Program-made: the position numbers and the translations under genes
In this document: positions 19,194 to 29,912 of the stretch, piece after piece
Numbering within the stretch: position 1 is the stretch's first letter
Layout of the letters: every line of letters starts with the position of its first letter
Notes under the pieces: generated by a model
Seen by the model: only the letters and a program-made list of their open reading frames with translations
Told to the model about the DNA's origin: nothing
Databases searched by the model: none
Source of the DNA: Stereum hirsutum FP-91666 SS1
Taxonomy: Eukaryota; Basidiomycota; Agaricomycetes; Russulales; Stereaceae
DNA length: 64,000 nt
Direction of reading: 5' to 3'
NCBI RefSeq assembly: GCF_000264905.1
Contig: NW_006763136.1
Coordinates: 167,934-231,933 of the forward strand

Positions 19194-22100
19194 ATGCTGA
19201 GCTCTCCACTGCTTCTCACGGTTCTACTACTAGGGAGCTCGACTGCCGTAACCGCGCAGAACAGCAGCGATGGTGATCCTGCATCTTTCGTAAACCTCTT
19301 CATCGGGACAACCAATGGTGGCCATGTCTTCCCTGGTATGCTCTTTTCTCCCAAAACGATCAATGCATGTTTGCGTCCCCCCTTCAACGTACACCACTGA
19401 ACTCAAATGTTGCTGCTACTTGCCACAATGAGGCATTCGTATCTCATTGGTACTGTTTTGGAGCTAGAGGGTGTCATCCTTTGAAGCTCGCATTGCAGTA
19501 GACGAAACCCCCCTGCACAGGGTACCTGTACTGATCAACGACCTGCGATTTCACGCCCCTTGTTCCTGAGCATGCGCCTTGTTAGAGCAGCTTTGATAGT
19601 GTATTTTCGCGAATATCAGGAGGACTAACATTCATCTTCCAATTACTACCAGGCGTCACTCTCCCACATGGGATGATCAAAGTTGGAATGGACACGAACT
19701 CTCCAGGAAATGTACGTGCGATCACGTCCTGACGGCCATTTTCAAGAACCTGAACTTGCCTACCATCTCATTCTTCTTGACATCTTGAGTATAGCATGCA
19801 GGCTACGACCGAGACCCGCAGTTCAATGTGACTGGATTTAGCCAACTGCACGACGATGGAACTGGAGGCGTAAGTTTAACACACTCAAAACAACTCCATC
19901 TCGAATTCATCTCACGCTGCCAAATTGTCATTCCCAGTCTGTCCCGCTCTCGAACTTCAAAGTTTTTGCCCTCCCGGACTGCACTTCTTTCGAGGAATGT
20001 GCGACGTCGATTGAGTCGAGACCGGTTCCGAGGAAGGTCCTTGACTCTGGTATATATTGACTTTATCTTATAATATGAATTGTATCTCGAGAATGCTCAC
20101 GCGCAAACACTTTAGGTCTTCCTGATGACTCTGCCACGCCCGGATATTTCTCCACCAACCTTGTACGCCACTTACTCCTTCCCTCTGCTTTTATCCTGTC
20201 TCTTTGCTTCCTTTTCTTCTTTGTTCATCCCAGCTGACTGCTCACCCGAAATAAGACTAATGGAGTCCGCGTCGAACTTACTGCGACCCGCCGCGCGTCC
20301 CTTCAACGCCACACCTTCAGTCCGACTGCGAACTCGACGGTACCTAGGATCGCGTTCGATCTCACAAATGACGGGCAACAGAGCTCAACGGATCCGGAGT
20401 TGACGCTTGACCCGACAACTCTGAGGGTCGTTGGTAAATGCCATCTCCTTGTCCCTTCATTACCTCCTCGTCCCACTACGTGCCTGATGCGGCGTGCTAA
20501 TGCGTGTGGCTTTCAATCACAGGCGGATCTCACTTCTCTGCTTCATTCGGACCCGGGCGGTATCATATTTTTGCCTGTGCCGATTTCCGCACGCTCGACA
20601 CAGAGGGCAATATCGTGCTGACTGAGCCGCTGGAGTATGGAACTTGGTTGGGTAATCAGCCAATCCAGTTCACAACTAATATTCAGCAACAATATTTTGG
20701 TGAGTGCTTCCGCCTCTTTACCACCAGCTCATTTCTGGTATGCACTTGCTTCACGCATAACGTGGACTCGTTATGATCCACGTGTTCCGGGCTTTGGGGA
20801 CGATGTGGCCTCGTGTGGCGCGCCACCCACCCTCTCTTGTCCTTTGTCCTTTCTTATGCTCGGATGCATACTGACTCTCGCTCTCGCCCTCTCTGTTTAG
20901 GATTCACTTCCGAAGCAGGCACACTCTTTACCTTGCCCTCTAACACAACCTCCGTCCTCGTCCGCACCGGTGTCTCGTTCATATCTTCCGATCAGGCATG
21001 CTCCAACGCTGAGTCAGAGATCCCGGATTTCGACTTCGAAGCGACGCAAGCAGCAGCGAGAAGTGCATGGAATGAAGTGTTGGGCAATGTCAATGTGGAG
21101 TTGTTCAATGGGACTGTGGCGGGGAGTGGCAATGGGACGGTGGATGCGGTGGATGCAGGATCGGACCAGGAGGATATGAGGGTTTTGTTGTATAGCTCGG
21201 TCAGTTTATTTTCTCTATGGCTTTGTCTGCCATCTATGTAACGTTCCTCCGTCTTCTCATTCGACTTTTGGCTGATTTCATCTTTGTTCCCCACAGCTGT
21301 ACCGTACGCATATCAGTCCTGCTGACTGTGAGTCGTATCATCATCCCTGGCCTCGACAACGAAGCGTTTATGGTATCTGATGGCCCCCAAATATGATACC
21401 TACCCTGCACAGATACGGGCGAAAATCCTCGCTGGAATTCGACTGAACCATACTATGACTCTTTCTACTGTAACGTACGCACTTCCTTCCGGTCCCTTCG
21501 CCAGCCGTAGCATCTAATCCAATGAACAGTGGGATACGTACCGCACACTGTACCCGCTCATGGCCATGCACGACCCTGTACGCTTCTCACTCATCGTGAG
21601 GGGGCTGATCAACATCCAGCAGCATGAAGGTTCGTATTTTTTTCCTGCTTCAGACCCGAATTTTCATGTTCTCTTACATGCTTTTGTGGACCAGGTTGGC
21701 TGCCAGAATGCAGAGGCGCGACTGATATGCATTTCATCCAGGGCGGCAGCGGTACGTTTCCTTCCTTCCTCACAAAATATAGGTCACACCTTTGACTTTG
21801 ATATTGTATAGACGCGGACCCAATCCTTGGCGAATTCTTTGTCAAGTACGTTCTTGCCTACTCTATCGTTCACCCTCCATATTATAATAACCCTGGCTGA
21901 CCCTTCCGGTCAGGTTTGCCTCCCAAGCCTCTTCTCTGGGCGTAGATCCAGATGGACTTTACAACGCACTCCTTGCCGATGCGGAGAACTTACCTCCGAA
22001 TTGGGATGTTCAAGGGAGACAAGTTGATGCGTGGATCGAATACGGTGCGTTTACATTGTTTCTCACCCGACATGAAGCACTTGTGTATCTCTGAAAGTCG

Positions 22101-23702
22101 ATATATGTATATTAATCGATGCGGTGACATGCAGGTTATCTTCCCCAGGACTTGTTCGAAGCAGGAGGAACGAACTCTAAACAGGTCTCCAGAGCTTTAG
22201 AGGTACGTATATACTCCCCTCCCCCCACTTTCAGTGCTATTTGCCTACTCATCTTGTTTTCCGTGCTCATATTATTTGGTTCGTGTAGTACGCCTTCGGT
22301 GACTTCGCCATCTCGCAAGTCGCCAAACTCATGAACAAATCCGACGACGCGACAAAATACGTCGGCCGCGCTGGCAACTTCGTCAATGTCTGGAACCCGA
22401 ACACGACAGTAGGTGGCTCGGTGAAAAATGACGTATTAGGAATGATGCAGGTGTGCCACTTTATCTCCATCTTCTCCTCCGTTACGGTGGACAGTCGATA
22501 GTTAATGCTGCAATTCAGCCTCGCTTTTTGAACGGCACATTCAACTTCACGGATCCGAGACATTGTAGCGTGAACGATCCACTCCAGTCGACTTGTTTCT
22601 TGAACGCAGCGAACCACGATGGATTCTATGAGGGGTCGCCTCTTCTCGTACGTCAACCTGTCTATTTGCTTCTGTGTACAAATGGCTTATCGTGTTCCTG
22701 TTCCTATCGACAGTATAGTCAAGTATGTTCTCCTTTGGTCTTGGCGGGAGGCAAGACGATCATCGTTGATGATTGTTGAACGAATCGGCAGTACGTTCCG
22801 CAAGACAACGCGAAGTTGATCGAACTGCAGGGAGGGAACGAGAGCTTTGTCGACAGGCTTAATTTCATCATTGACAATGTACGTCCTCTGAATCTACAGT
22901 CTGTTGTCCTCGCTGATTTGATATGATGCCTATGTAGGGCTACTTCGACGTGACCGACGAACCAGGACAGCAGATCCCGTTCATGTATCATTACGTGAGT
23001 AAGCCTGGTCGAAGCACGCAGAGGTCGAGAGAGACGATTGCGACGTTCTTCAACACAACAGATGTAGGATTGCCTGGAAATGATGGTGCGTTTTCACCTG
23101 CTGCCTGTAAACACCTATCTATCACTAACCTTTACCTCGATTGCCTCCATCTATGTGCCACAGACTCCGGTAAACACCCATCCTCGCTCACGTCTGCCAG
23201 CTTGGACCTCCCCTAATCTTTATCATGAACAGGTGCCATGGGAAGCTACGCATTTTTCTACCTCGCAGGCCTCTATCCTCTACCCGCCACTCGTCAAATC
23301 CTCCTCTCCTCTCCCTTCTTCCCCTCCATCTCTTTCACGAATCCGGTATTCAATACTACTACCACTATCAAAGCCGTCAACTTCCAGGGAAATCCTTCCA
23401 ATGGTACGGGTGGGACTGTATTCGTCAAGGTAATTAGGTCATTCCATATCCCCTTGTCTCCTCCTGGCAAATTCTGATTCTCCCATCTTTGCGGTAATAA
23501 CTGATGTTGTTTGCTACTGAATTTGCAGAACGTGACGATTGACGGGACGCCATGGAAATCGAACTGTTTCCTGGAATGGAACGTTTTCGAGAAAGGATCC
23601 ACGGTGGAGTTGACGTTGACGGACGATATTGATGTGGCGTGTGGTGATACGCCGGATACGTTGCCGCCCTCTTTGTCAACGGGTGGGTACGATACCGTTT
23701 GA
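19194..23702 (+). CDS. Secreted GH92 alpha-1,2-mannosidase
   Basis: Glycoside hydrolase family 92 exo-alpha-mannosidase, expected to trim mannose from N-glycans or mannoproteins outside the cell in a calcium-dependent inverting reaction (family knowledge). A signal peptide, MLSSPLLLTVLLLGSSTAVTA, precedes NSSDG. Spliced exons give the family N-terminal domain (FVNLFIGTTNGGHVFPG, LPHGMIKVGMD, SGFSQLHDDGTGG-like), then YLPQDLFEAGGTNSKQVSRA, EYAFGDFAISQ, NAANHDGFYEGSP and the hallmark PGNDDSGAMGSYAFF. About twenty exons with short introns; the first ten or so keep frame when summed. The second Asp, the Ser and the Gly of GNDDSG depend on a 6-nt exon at 23164-23169. Many N-glycosylation sequons (NXT/S) fit secretion. 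The stop is the TGA after GGYDTV. Confidence 0.9.
23164..23169 (+). other. 6-nt microexon in GH92
   Basis: The exon ending at 23085 stops in GAT-G. The next 78 nt start GTGCG and end CACAG. Six bases, ACTCCG, follow, then a 63-nt intron (GTAAAC...GAACAG), then GTGCCATG. Joined, they read D-D-S-G-A-M, the family motif. Skipping the six bases keeps frame but gives G-N-D-G-A-M, losing an Asp and a Ser. Confidence 0.8.
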
Positions 23703-25553
23703 GTTGAACATGATAATGGGCGAAGTCCATCATGTAGGAAGGACCACTCCTGTTGTATTGCTGATATTTGCACAACACACTGGAACGTATCCGTTGTAAA
23801 CCTCGGAAGCCTGATGTCCACAGTGCTCAAATGGAGCAGCTTCAATCTTAAGACGCTTACCACCCTAGAGCACGGTGGCCCCGCTGGACATGCCTTCCGC
23901 ATTTCCACCTACCTCAACACTCGTCGCTCCCTAGCCTTCCTGCGTTGTTCACTTAAAGGGAGATGAAGGCTAAGTCGACGGTCTAAGTGAGTATTACTCC
24001 GCCGATCTATTGACTTATGACTGATATCATATATTCTCACTTCCGTGGAGATAAGTATGTTGAGCCCATCCGGTCGAAGGTACCGAGATTTCCCCTCCAC
24101 CTTCCACATTGGATTCTCCATCATGTGCGCCTCTGATACTTCTGAAATGATATTCAATCCGTCACACTGACGTTTTGTTGACGGATAAATTACTACCTGC
24201 AGAGCATTTGCACCTAGTATAACACTGAACCAGTCCAATTGTCAGCACCCCCGTAGCCGTCAGAATACTCGCATAGATTGTGCCCGCAGTATACACAGGA
24301 GACATGTCTGTGAAGTCGTGACTCCGCTATACTTAACGTCGCAGTTGGACTATGCGAATCATTATGATGCGCTGGGCTCGCCGACCCATAGCTATATCAT
24401 AATGAGTGGACGCCTTTGCCAACTAGGGAGTTGATGTGGAAATGCAATGGTCAGTTATGTTCTTTGCGGCGTGATGAGTCTGACCACAATTCTACAGGCT
24501 GTGCAAAGATCTTCCGTCCTTCCAAAATAAGTTTAATGACCGCTTTCCCCAACGGTGGACAGGGAACGAAATCTTTCGCAACAAATTTATGTGCCAACGT
24601 GTCAATGTCGACAGACCATACAAACAGTCCTATACGTCCATTTGACTCCTAAATGGGACACGAGGACATGCCGAACGTGAAAGCATGGCGACAGGTATGG
24701 GAGGCTCAGTCGACCCAGCGATGTTCAAGGGATCTATACAGCCCAGTCGGGGTGATGTAGGTGAAGGCCCGCGGCCTGCGAACGTCGTGAAAGTAGCTGG
24801 CATGTCCATCTAACCGCTTTTCCTATGACGGTAACATCAGCCTGTACACGGCATACAGTAGGCTTTTCTAGACCATCAGTGTCGCAACAGTATACGAGTC
24901 CTGAGATTATAATCACGTATGTATCGAGCACCTATAAATTCGTGGAAGTCACCATCGTCAACTTAATCTCCTTCCCTGCCCGCCCTAGTACGTTTGTTAC
25001 TGCCATGACCAATTTTCCCATCGAGACAGCACAAATTGTGGTCAATATTCGCATTTGACAGAGGTTATGAAGATGATACGCCGCGTACCGGTGATGAGCC
25101 AGACTCTAGAGCTCGAGGATGAAAGTGAAGTAGAATCAATCATACGTTACAGTGTAGGATGTCTCACCTGAATATCCGGAAATGTCTTCTCTCACGCCCA
25201 GGACCAGATGATGTGATGTTCCCAAGCCCAGTTCTCTTCCACGCGCCACATTCATCTACACAGTCAGCTCGGGCTCCATGGCGAAAAGAAAAAATGGGTA
25301 TGCTATATTGTTCGCAAGGAATAGACGGGCTTATGTGCTAGTGCAGTGTACAGCTTGTGGTGTTATAAAGTTCATCGCGTGTCTGAAGTCCGTGCATGCT
25401 GGAATACCGAAACCGAGAATGAGAAAATACAAATCAAGGTCCTATAAAAGGAAATGGCATACAGTTACCTCTCAGAGCTGCATTGTATGAAATTTTACCA
25501 AATGGACTTACCATGCACAAATCAAATTAAGCATTCTGGCAGGCATGAGCAGC
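23703..25553. other. Intergenic region with gene relic
   Basis: No intact gene. The short frames are not supported by splice chains or families. A relic related to the 16.7 kb membrane-protein gene lies near 24.9-25.06 kb. Confidence 0.5.
24900..25060 (+). pseudogene. Relic of multi-helix membrane-protein gene exons
   Basis: The frame around 24946-25058 reads KFVEVTI, then NFPIETAQIVV. The 16.78-16.90 kb part of the membrane-protein gene reads KVVEAIT, then RFPVDTAQIVV. The DNA between is alignable, including the intervening intron-like segment. No downstream helices follow, so this seems to be a decayed partial duplicate. Confidence 0.4.
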
Positions 25554-27959
25554 TCATGCACCCTTCCCATCCCTCTCATCCTCCCTATCCTGCCTGACCT
25601 TGACCTTCTCTCCCCTCATTTCCTTCTCGGCCTCGCTACCGCCATTCCCACCGTCCCTCGCATCCTCAATACCCTTCCCATCGGCCACACTTCCACCAAC
25701 CTCACCTCTAACCTCCGCACTCACCTCCCTCTCCATCTCATGCTTCGCGTTATTCTCCCTCTCTGTCTTCCGTTCTTCTCCACCTTCCTCTCCACCATCA
25801 TCACTACTCCTAGAACTCTCTTCCTTTCCCTTCATCTCGTCCCCTTTACTACTCTTCCCTTCATCCCTCGCATCGCCCACCTCCCCATCGCTCCCCTTCG
25901 ACTCATCCACCCCGCCCACTTCTTCTCCCCCTTTCTTCCCACCACCTTCCCCATCCCCATCCTGCGGTGCCCCCCTCCTCCAATTCTGATCATAATCCTG
26001 CGCAATATCCCCAATCTCCCTCCTCAACCTCCTCGCATCCGCCTGCAATTCCGCCCATCTCTCGATATCCAGTCCGTGCGTCTTGTAGAGGGCTTGGCGG
26101 CGGGCGAGGACGGAACGGTCGAGGACGGAGGAGTAGGAGACTTCGCGGCCTTGGTAGAGGAACCTGCGTGTGGGTGAAGGTCAGAAGGTGAGAACGTAAG
26201 TAGGGGGAAGGAAAGAGTGAGAGAGGGGAGGGAGAGAGAGAGCAATCGTACCAAAGATAACCACATATGACTGTCGACAATCCCGAGAGGTACGTGATCG
26301 GTTCCATAACGTCCCTGTACACAGCGCATCACAATCCGCAACGCAAGAATAAACCAGTCAGCATCTGATCCATCACAAAATGAACTCCAAGGAAGTAAAG
26401 GACAGAAACGGCCCAAGACATACCACCCATAATCCCAAAACGTCAACCTCGCCACCGCACCCCAATATACCACCAAAATCCCAAACCCCGTCACCGCCAT
26501 CCTCCTCGCGCCTTTATGCGCCAACCGATCACACATCGTCTTCAGGCCCTCCATCTCTTTCAGCTCTCCCTCGACGATTTGTAATCTCCGCCTCAGGAAC
26601 CTCGTCCGGTCGGCGAAGGTCGGGACTTCTACGGTGATCACGGTTTCTTCGTCCTCGACATCGCTATCTTCATGCCCATCATCGGAGGAGGAAGTGGTGG
26701 TGGAAGGTGGAAAAGGGGAGGGAGAAATGTGGATGGTGAACTCTGTAGCCCTCGCCGCATCCCTAATAAAATCACCCACATCCGTACTTTCGCTCCATTC
26801 CAGCATTTGACCGCTAGGAGAGACGCTTCGAAACGTGACACTGGGTCGGGCGGGAGCGAAAGAAGATAGGATGAGGCGGGATACGTGAGTTAGGGGTTGT
26901 GCCGGGTGCAGGAGGAAGACGGTCGGTGGTGGGACTTGGGTTTGCTGAGGCTTAGAGTGTTGAGAGTTCGGTGGTGAGGAGGATGGGACGGGACGGGTTG
27001 AGGAGGGGATGCGGGAGGTTAGGGCACCGAGGGGGAGGATGAGCTTGAATAGATGGGAGGATGTCGGGGAGAGTTTTCCTACATAACGGAAAAGCGGTAG
27101 GTCATTCAATAAACCATGTCAAACGAATCTGGCTCGAAGAGTGAAAAGGACCGTGGCGAGTATGGAAGTAGATGGAACTACGCCATCGTTGCCCGCCTCA
27201 GTTGAGGGGATACGATACACCGTAATAATGCCTCTGAGCCCGAAAGCAATTCCTTGTGCGTCGAGCTTAAAGGCGCTCCGTTGAGAAAGAGTAGTATGGC
27301 ATGAACACATGTACATCTCGAGAGAGCAGTGTGGCGTGGCTGTATATTGTGGCGAGGACGGTTAAGCATTCGCCTGCAAACCATCAAAACTGCAGTGTGT
27401 AATAGAAATAACAGCGCCGTATGATATACAGAATAACTCAACAAGTTGACGATAGAAGTACGATAACACCCTGAACTGTGCGGTGTGCGAGCAGCTTCGC
27501 ATGCAACGGCGCTGCCGCGTATACGACTTCGACCAGGTTCAAAGACACAAAGTGCCAGGAACGATCCATACGGGGTTCGAAGCTACTCCCAACTGTATGG
27601 ACACAAGATAGAGCATGGGTCGATTGAGGACAATACGACATACCTTTGCCTGCTGCAAGGTTGTCGAAATCCTCGCTTTCCTTCAGATCCGTCTCCCCGC
27701 CCCAGTCCTCATCGTCCTCTTTCCACTTTGCCGACCTACTTTTTTCCGCCAAAAATCTAGAGTGTGATACATTTAGGTTCTCCGCCTCTTGAGTGTCTGT
27801 TGTGAAAGTACGCCTGTGCGGGCGGGTGCACACTGTGCACCGCGAGAGCGCATGAGGATGAAGTGCAGTTGAAGGTAGTGACAGTCGAGGTCTAGTGGCT
27901 GAAGTAGGATAATATGTTGCTAGCCTTGGCCGTACAAGAGCTAAATGTAGCCTGAGCAT
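25554..27959 (-). CDS. MCU: Mitochondrial calcium uniporter pore subunit (MCU)
   Basis: Pore-forming subunit of the calcium uniporter of the inner mitochondrial membrane. Four exons (complement 27644-27959, 27078-26424, 26314-26252, 26163-25554) sum to 1644 nt, 547 residues. The N terminus is Arg/Ser/Thr-rich (TRPHRRTFTT), like a matrix-targeting peptide. A coiled coil (RTRFLRRRLQIVEGELKEMEG) precedes helix one (VTGFGILVVYWGAVARLTFW). The selectivity filter W-D-V-M-E-P-I-T-Y is rebuilt across an intron, with filter Asp and Glu present; helix two is YLSGLSTVICGYLWFLYQ. A second coiled coil is followed by an unusual tail of about 135 residues, dominated by Glu, Gly, Lys and Asp. Intron 1 is 565 nt, far above the local norm. 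Fungal MCUs are patchily distributed; no EMRE or MICU partner is visible in this window. Confidence 0.9.
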
Positions 27960-29912
27960 CTACAAATAAGAGGCCGGCACACGACAAGAAATGAACGAAA
28001 CAGAGAAAAGTCGAACAAGCACCGGCGCTCTGCCCAAAGGCTGCAACGGTCCCAATGACGTCAGGACCCGCTTTGACTGGATTATTTCGCCATTATTTTC
28101 TCTGAGTTTTCGCCATCAATTCTCCTGACGGAATCCATCGCGCGCTCATCAGACGATGAGTTCTCATCCTTACGGTATATCTGCCTCCTCCGTTCGCACG
28201 AGGAGTATTTCTGGAGTTATCAGTGATGCGATTCACTCACCGGGCAAAGAAGCCTTTTTTCTTTGCAGTGACAAAACATAGCCAACAAAATATCCACGTT
28301 TCCCCGCACGTTTCCCCACGTTTCGCCTCAGGACCCTGCAGCCGTTCGGACCCAAACTCAAAACGTCTTCATGAAACCACAACCCAGCCCAACCCAATCT
28401 AGACTCTTCTGAGGCTCAGGTCGATGAGCTTCCAACTCTAACTGCAGCCCCCATCAGCCTTCGTTACTTCGTCCTTCCCTTCATCTTCAACCTTCTTCTT
28501 CTTGGCGACGAGGCGACGACTTTGACGAATACAGCTCCAGTTGCTATCATTAGCATTCGAGGACCCACAATACACAACACTGTAGCTGTCGGAGATGGCG
28601 AACTACTCCGACCAGCATCTAGCACCGGGATGGACGCGCAGCAGCTCTTCAAGGACGCCGTCGAACGACCAGGGTCAGAGGAAGTCGGAGGGGAGCACCA
28701 ACAGTCGAGGCCGAAAGAGTTTAGATGAAGATTTGGTATGTCCATGTTTCTCTCAGGCTCATTCGATCCGTTCCTTGTATGTCGGACTTTGGGAATCTCT
28801 CTGAGGAATGTCAAGTGCAAAGTCGCGACGACGAGTCGCCGTGATCGACACGCTTGATCGGGAATTACCATGTCTATCTGGTGCTTTGAGATACGATCCT
28901 TCCCTCCCAGAACTCTATGGTGAACCTTGCCGTCGATGTCGTTCCTGTGCGCGTTCCATGCAGACGCGATTCTGCTGGATTCTCATTGCATTGGTGGCGT
29001 CAAAAGCCATGCTCAGCCCTGCGCAGCTTCTTCCGACCTCATGATCATCCAACACACACACAAACACAGAAGACATCGTATTCGCCTTGAGCGTAACGCT
29101 ATTGCAGCTGCGGAAGAGAAATAGCTCAGTCGGTCGGGATGATCAACTCTTCGGGGCACTCAGTCACTGACATATGCATGATGCGATGTTGATGTCCCAT
29201 TGTCTGCGTCCGACCCCTGTCTAAGAACATAGGTATTGAGAACATGAGGCATGGACCGGCAGTCTCGACTCCAATGATGTTGTTGATCATCTTGGACTTT
29301 TGATCTATGCTGGCCTTGATGCCGGCGGTGTGTGATATATGGAATTCTCAACCGTAAAGACTGCACTGGTTTGCGTTTCGCGGAAGGACTCCCCATGCAT
29401 CAGTCGAACAGATATAGAGCGCGTCAAGTGATATGTTATATATCATCATTTTGTGCGGGGCGACCATTTCTCGACACATGTCTCGACGTTTTCACGCGAC
29501 GACAAGGCTATCACATAAGAGGCTGTTGATGATAGCACAAGGCAGAGTCGGACCCTATCGGACCAGCGCCCTTCGTGAGATCCACGGGGTCTCCCATCAT
29601 CATGCGCGACGGTAGCGACGCACCTCCATCACTTTCTCTCACCATTCATCAAGGGGATCGTAGCTGTAGGCAGAGCGCACCGACATATGAGTCGTCCTGC
29701 GATACGAGTCTCCGACGGAATTGCGCTCTTTGCCTTGCTGTCAAAGCGTTTCACCTCGCGTCGTCGCAGGGTCGTGGCACTTCAGACTACTACAGCACCT
29801 CAGTTCATTCCAATCCCATCGTTTCTCACTTTCATTACCATTCTCTCCGCCCCACGGGACCGATCCTCCGCACCTGCCTGTCCCAGTCTGTCAATCAAAT
29901 ACTGATCAAAGA
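27960..29912. other. Divergent intergenic region between MCU and adenylate cyclase
   Basis: A long divergent upstream region. It includes the 5' leader of the adenylate cyclase: the coding frame is open upstream to 29721, but the first convincing ATG pair is at 29913/29916. One possible small gene lies near 28.6 kb. Confidence 0.5.
28595..28848 (+). CDS. Possible small hydrophilic protein
   Basis: An ATG at 28595 opens MANYSDQHLAPGWTRSSSSR and continues Ser/Arg/Gly-rich to SLDEDL, where a GTATGT donor occurs. Joining to the acceptor before GAATGTCAAG gives a product of about 60 residues. Nothing is recognised in it. This could equally be non-coding leader sequence; confidence is low. Confidence 0.2.

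Noticed and set aside
25545..26177. Plus-strand frame of 210 codons opposite the MCU tail
   Set aside because: It is the antisense of the Glu/Gly/Lys-rich MCU tail, giving a Pro/Leu/Ile-rich peptide. The MCU frame has exact splice borders and family motifs.
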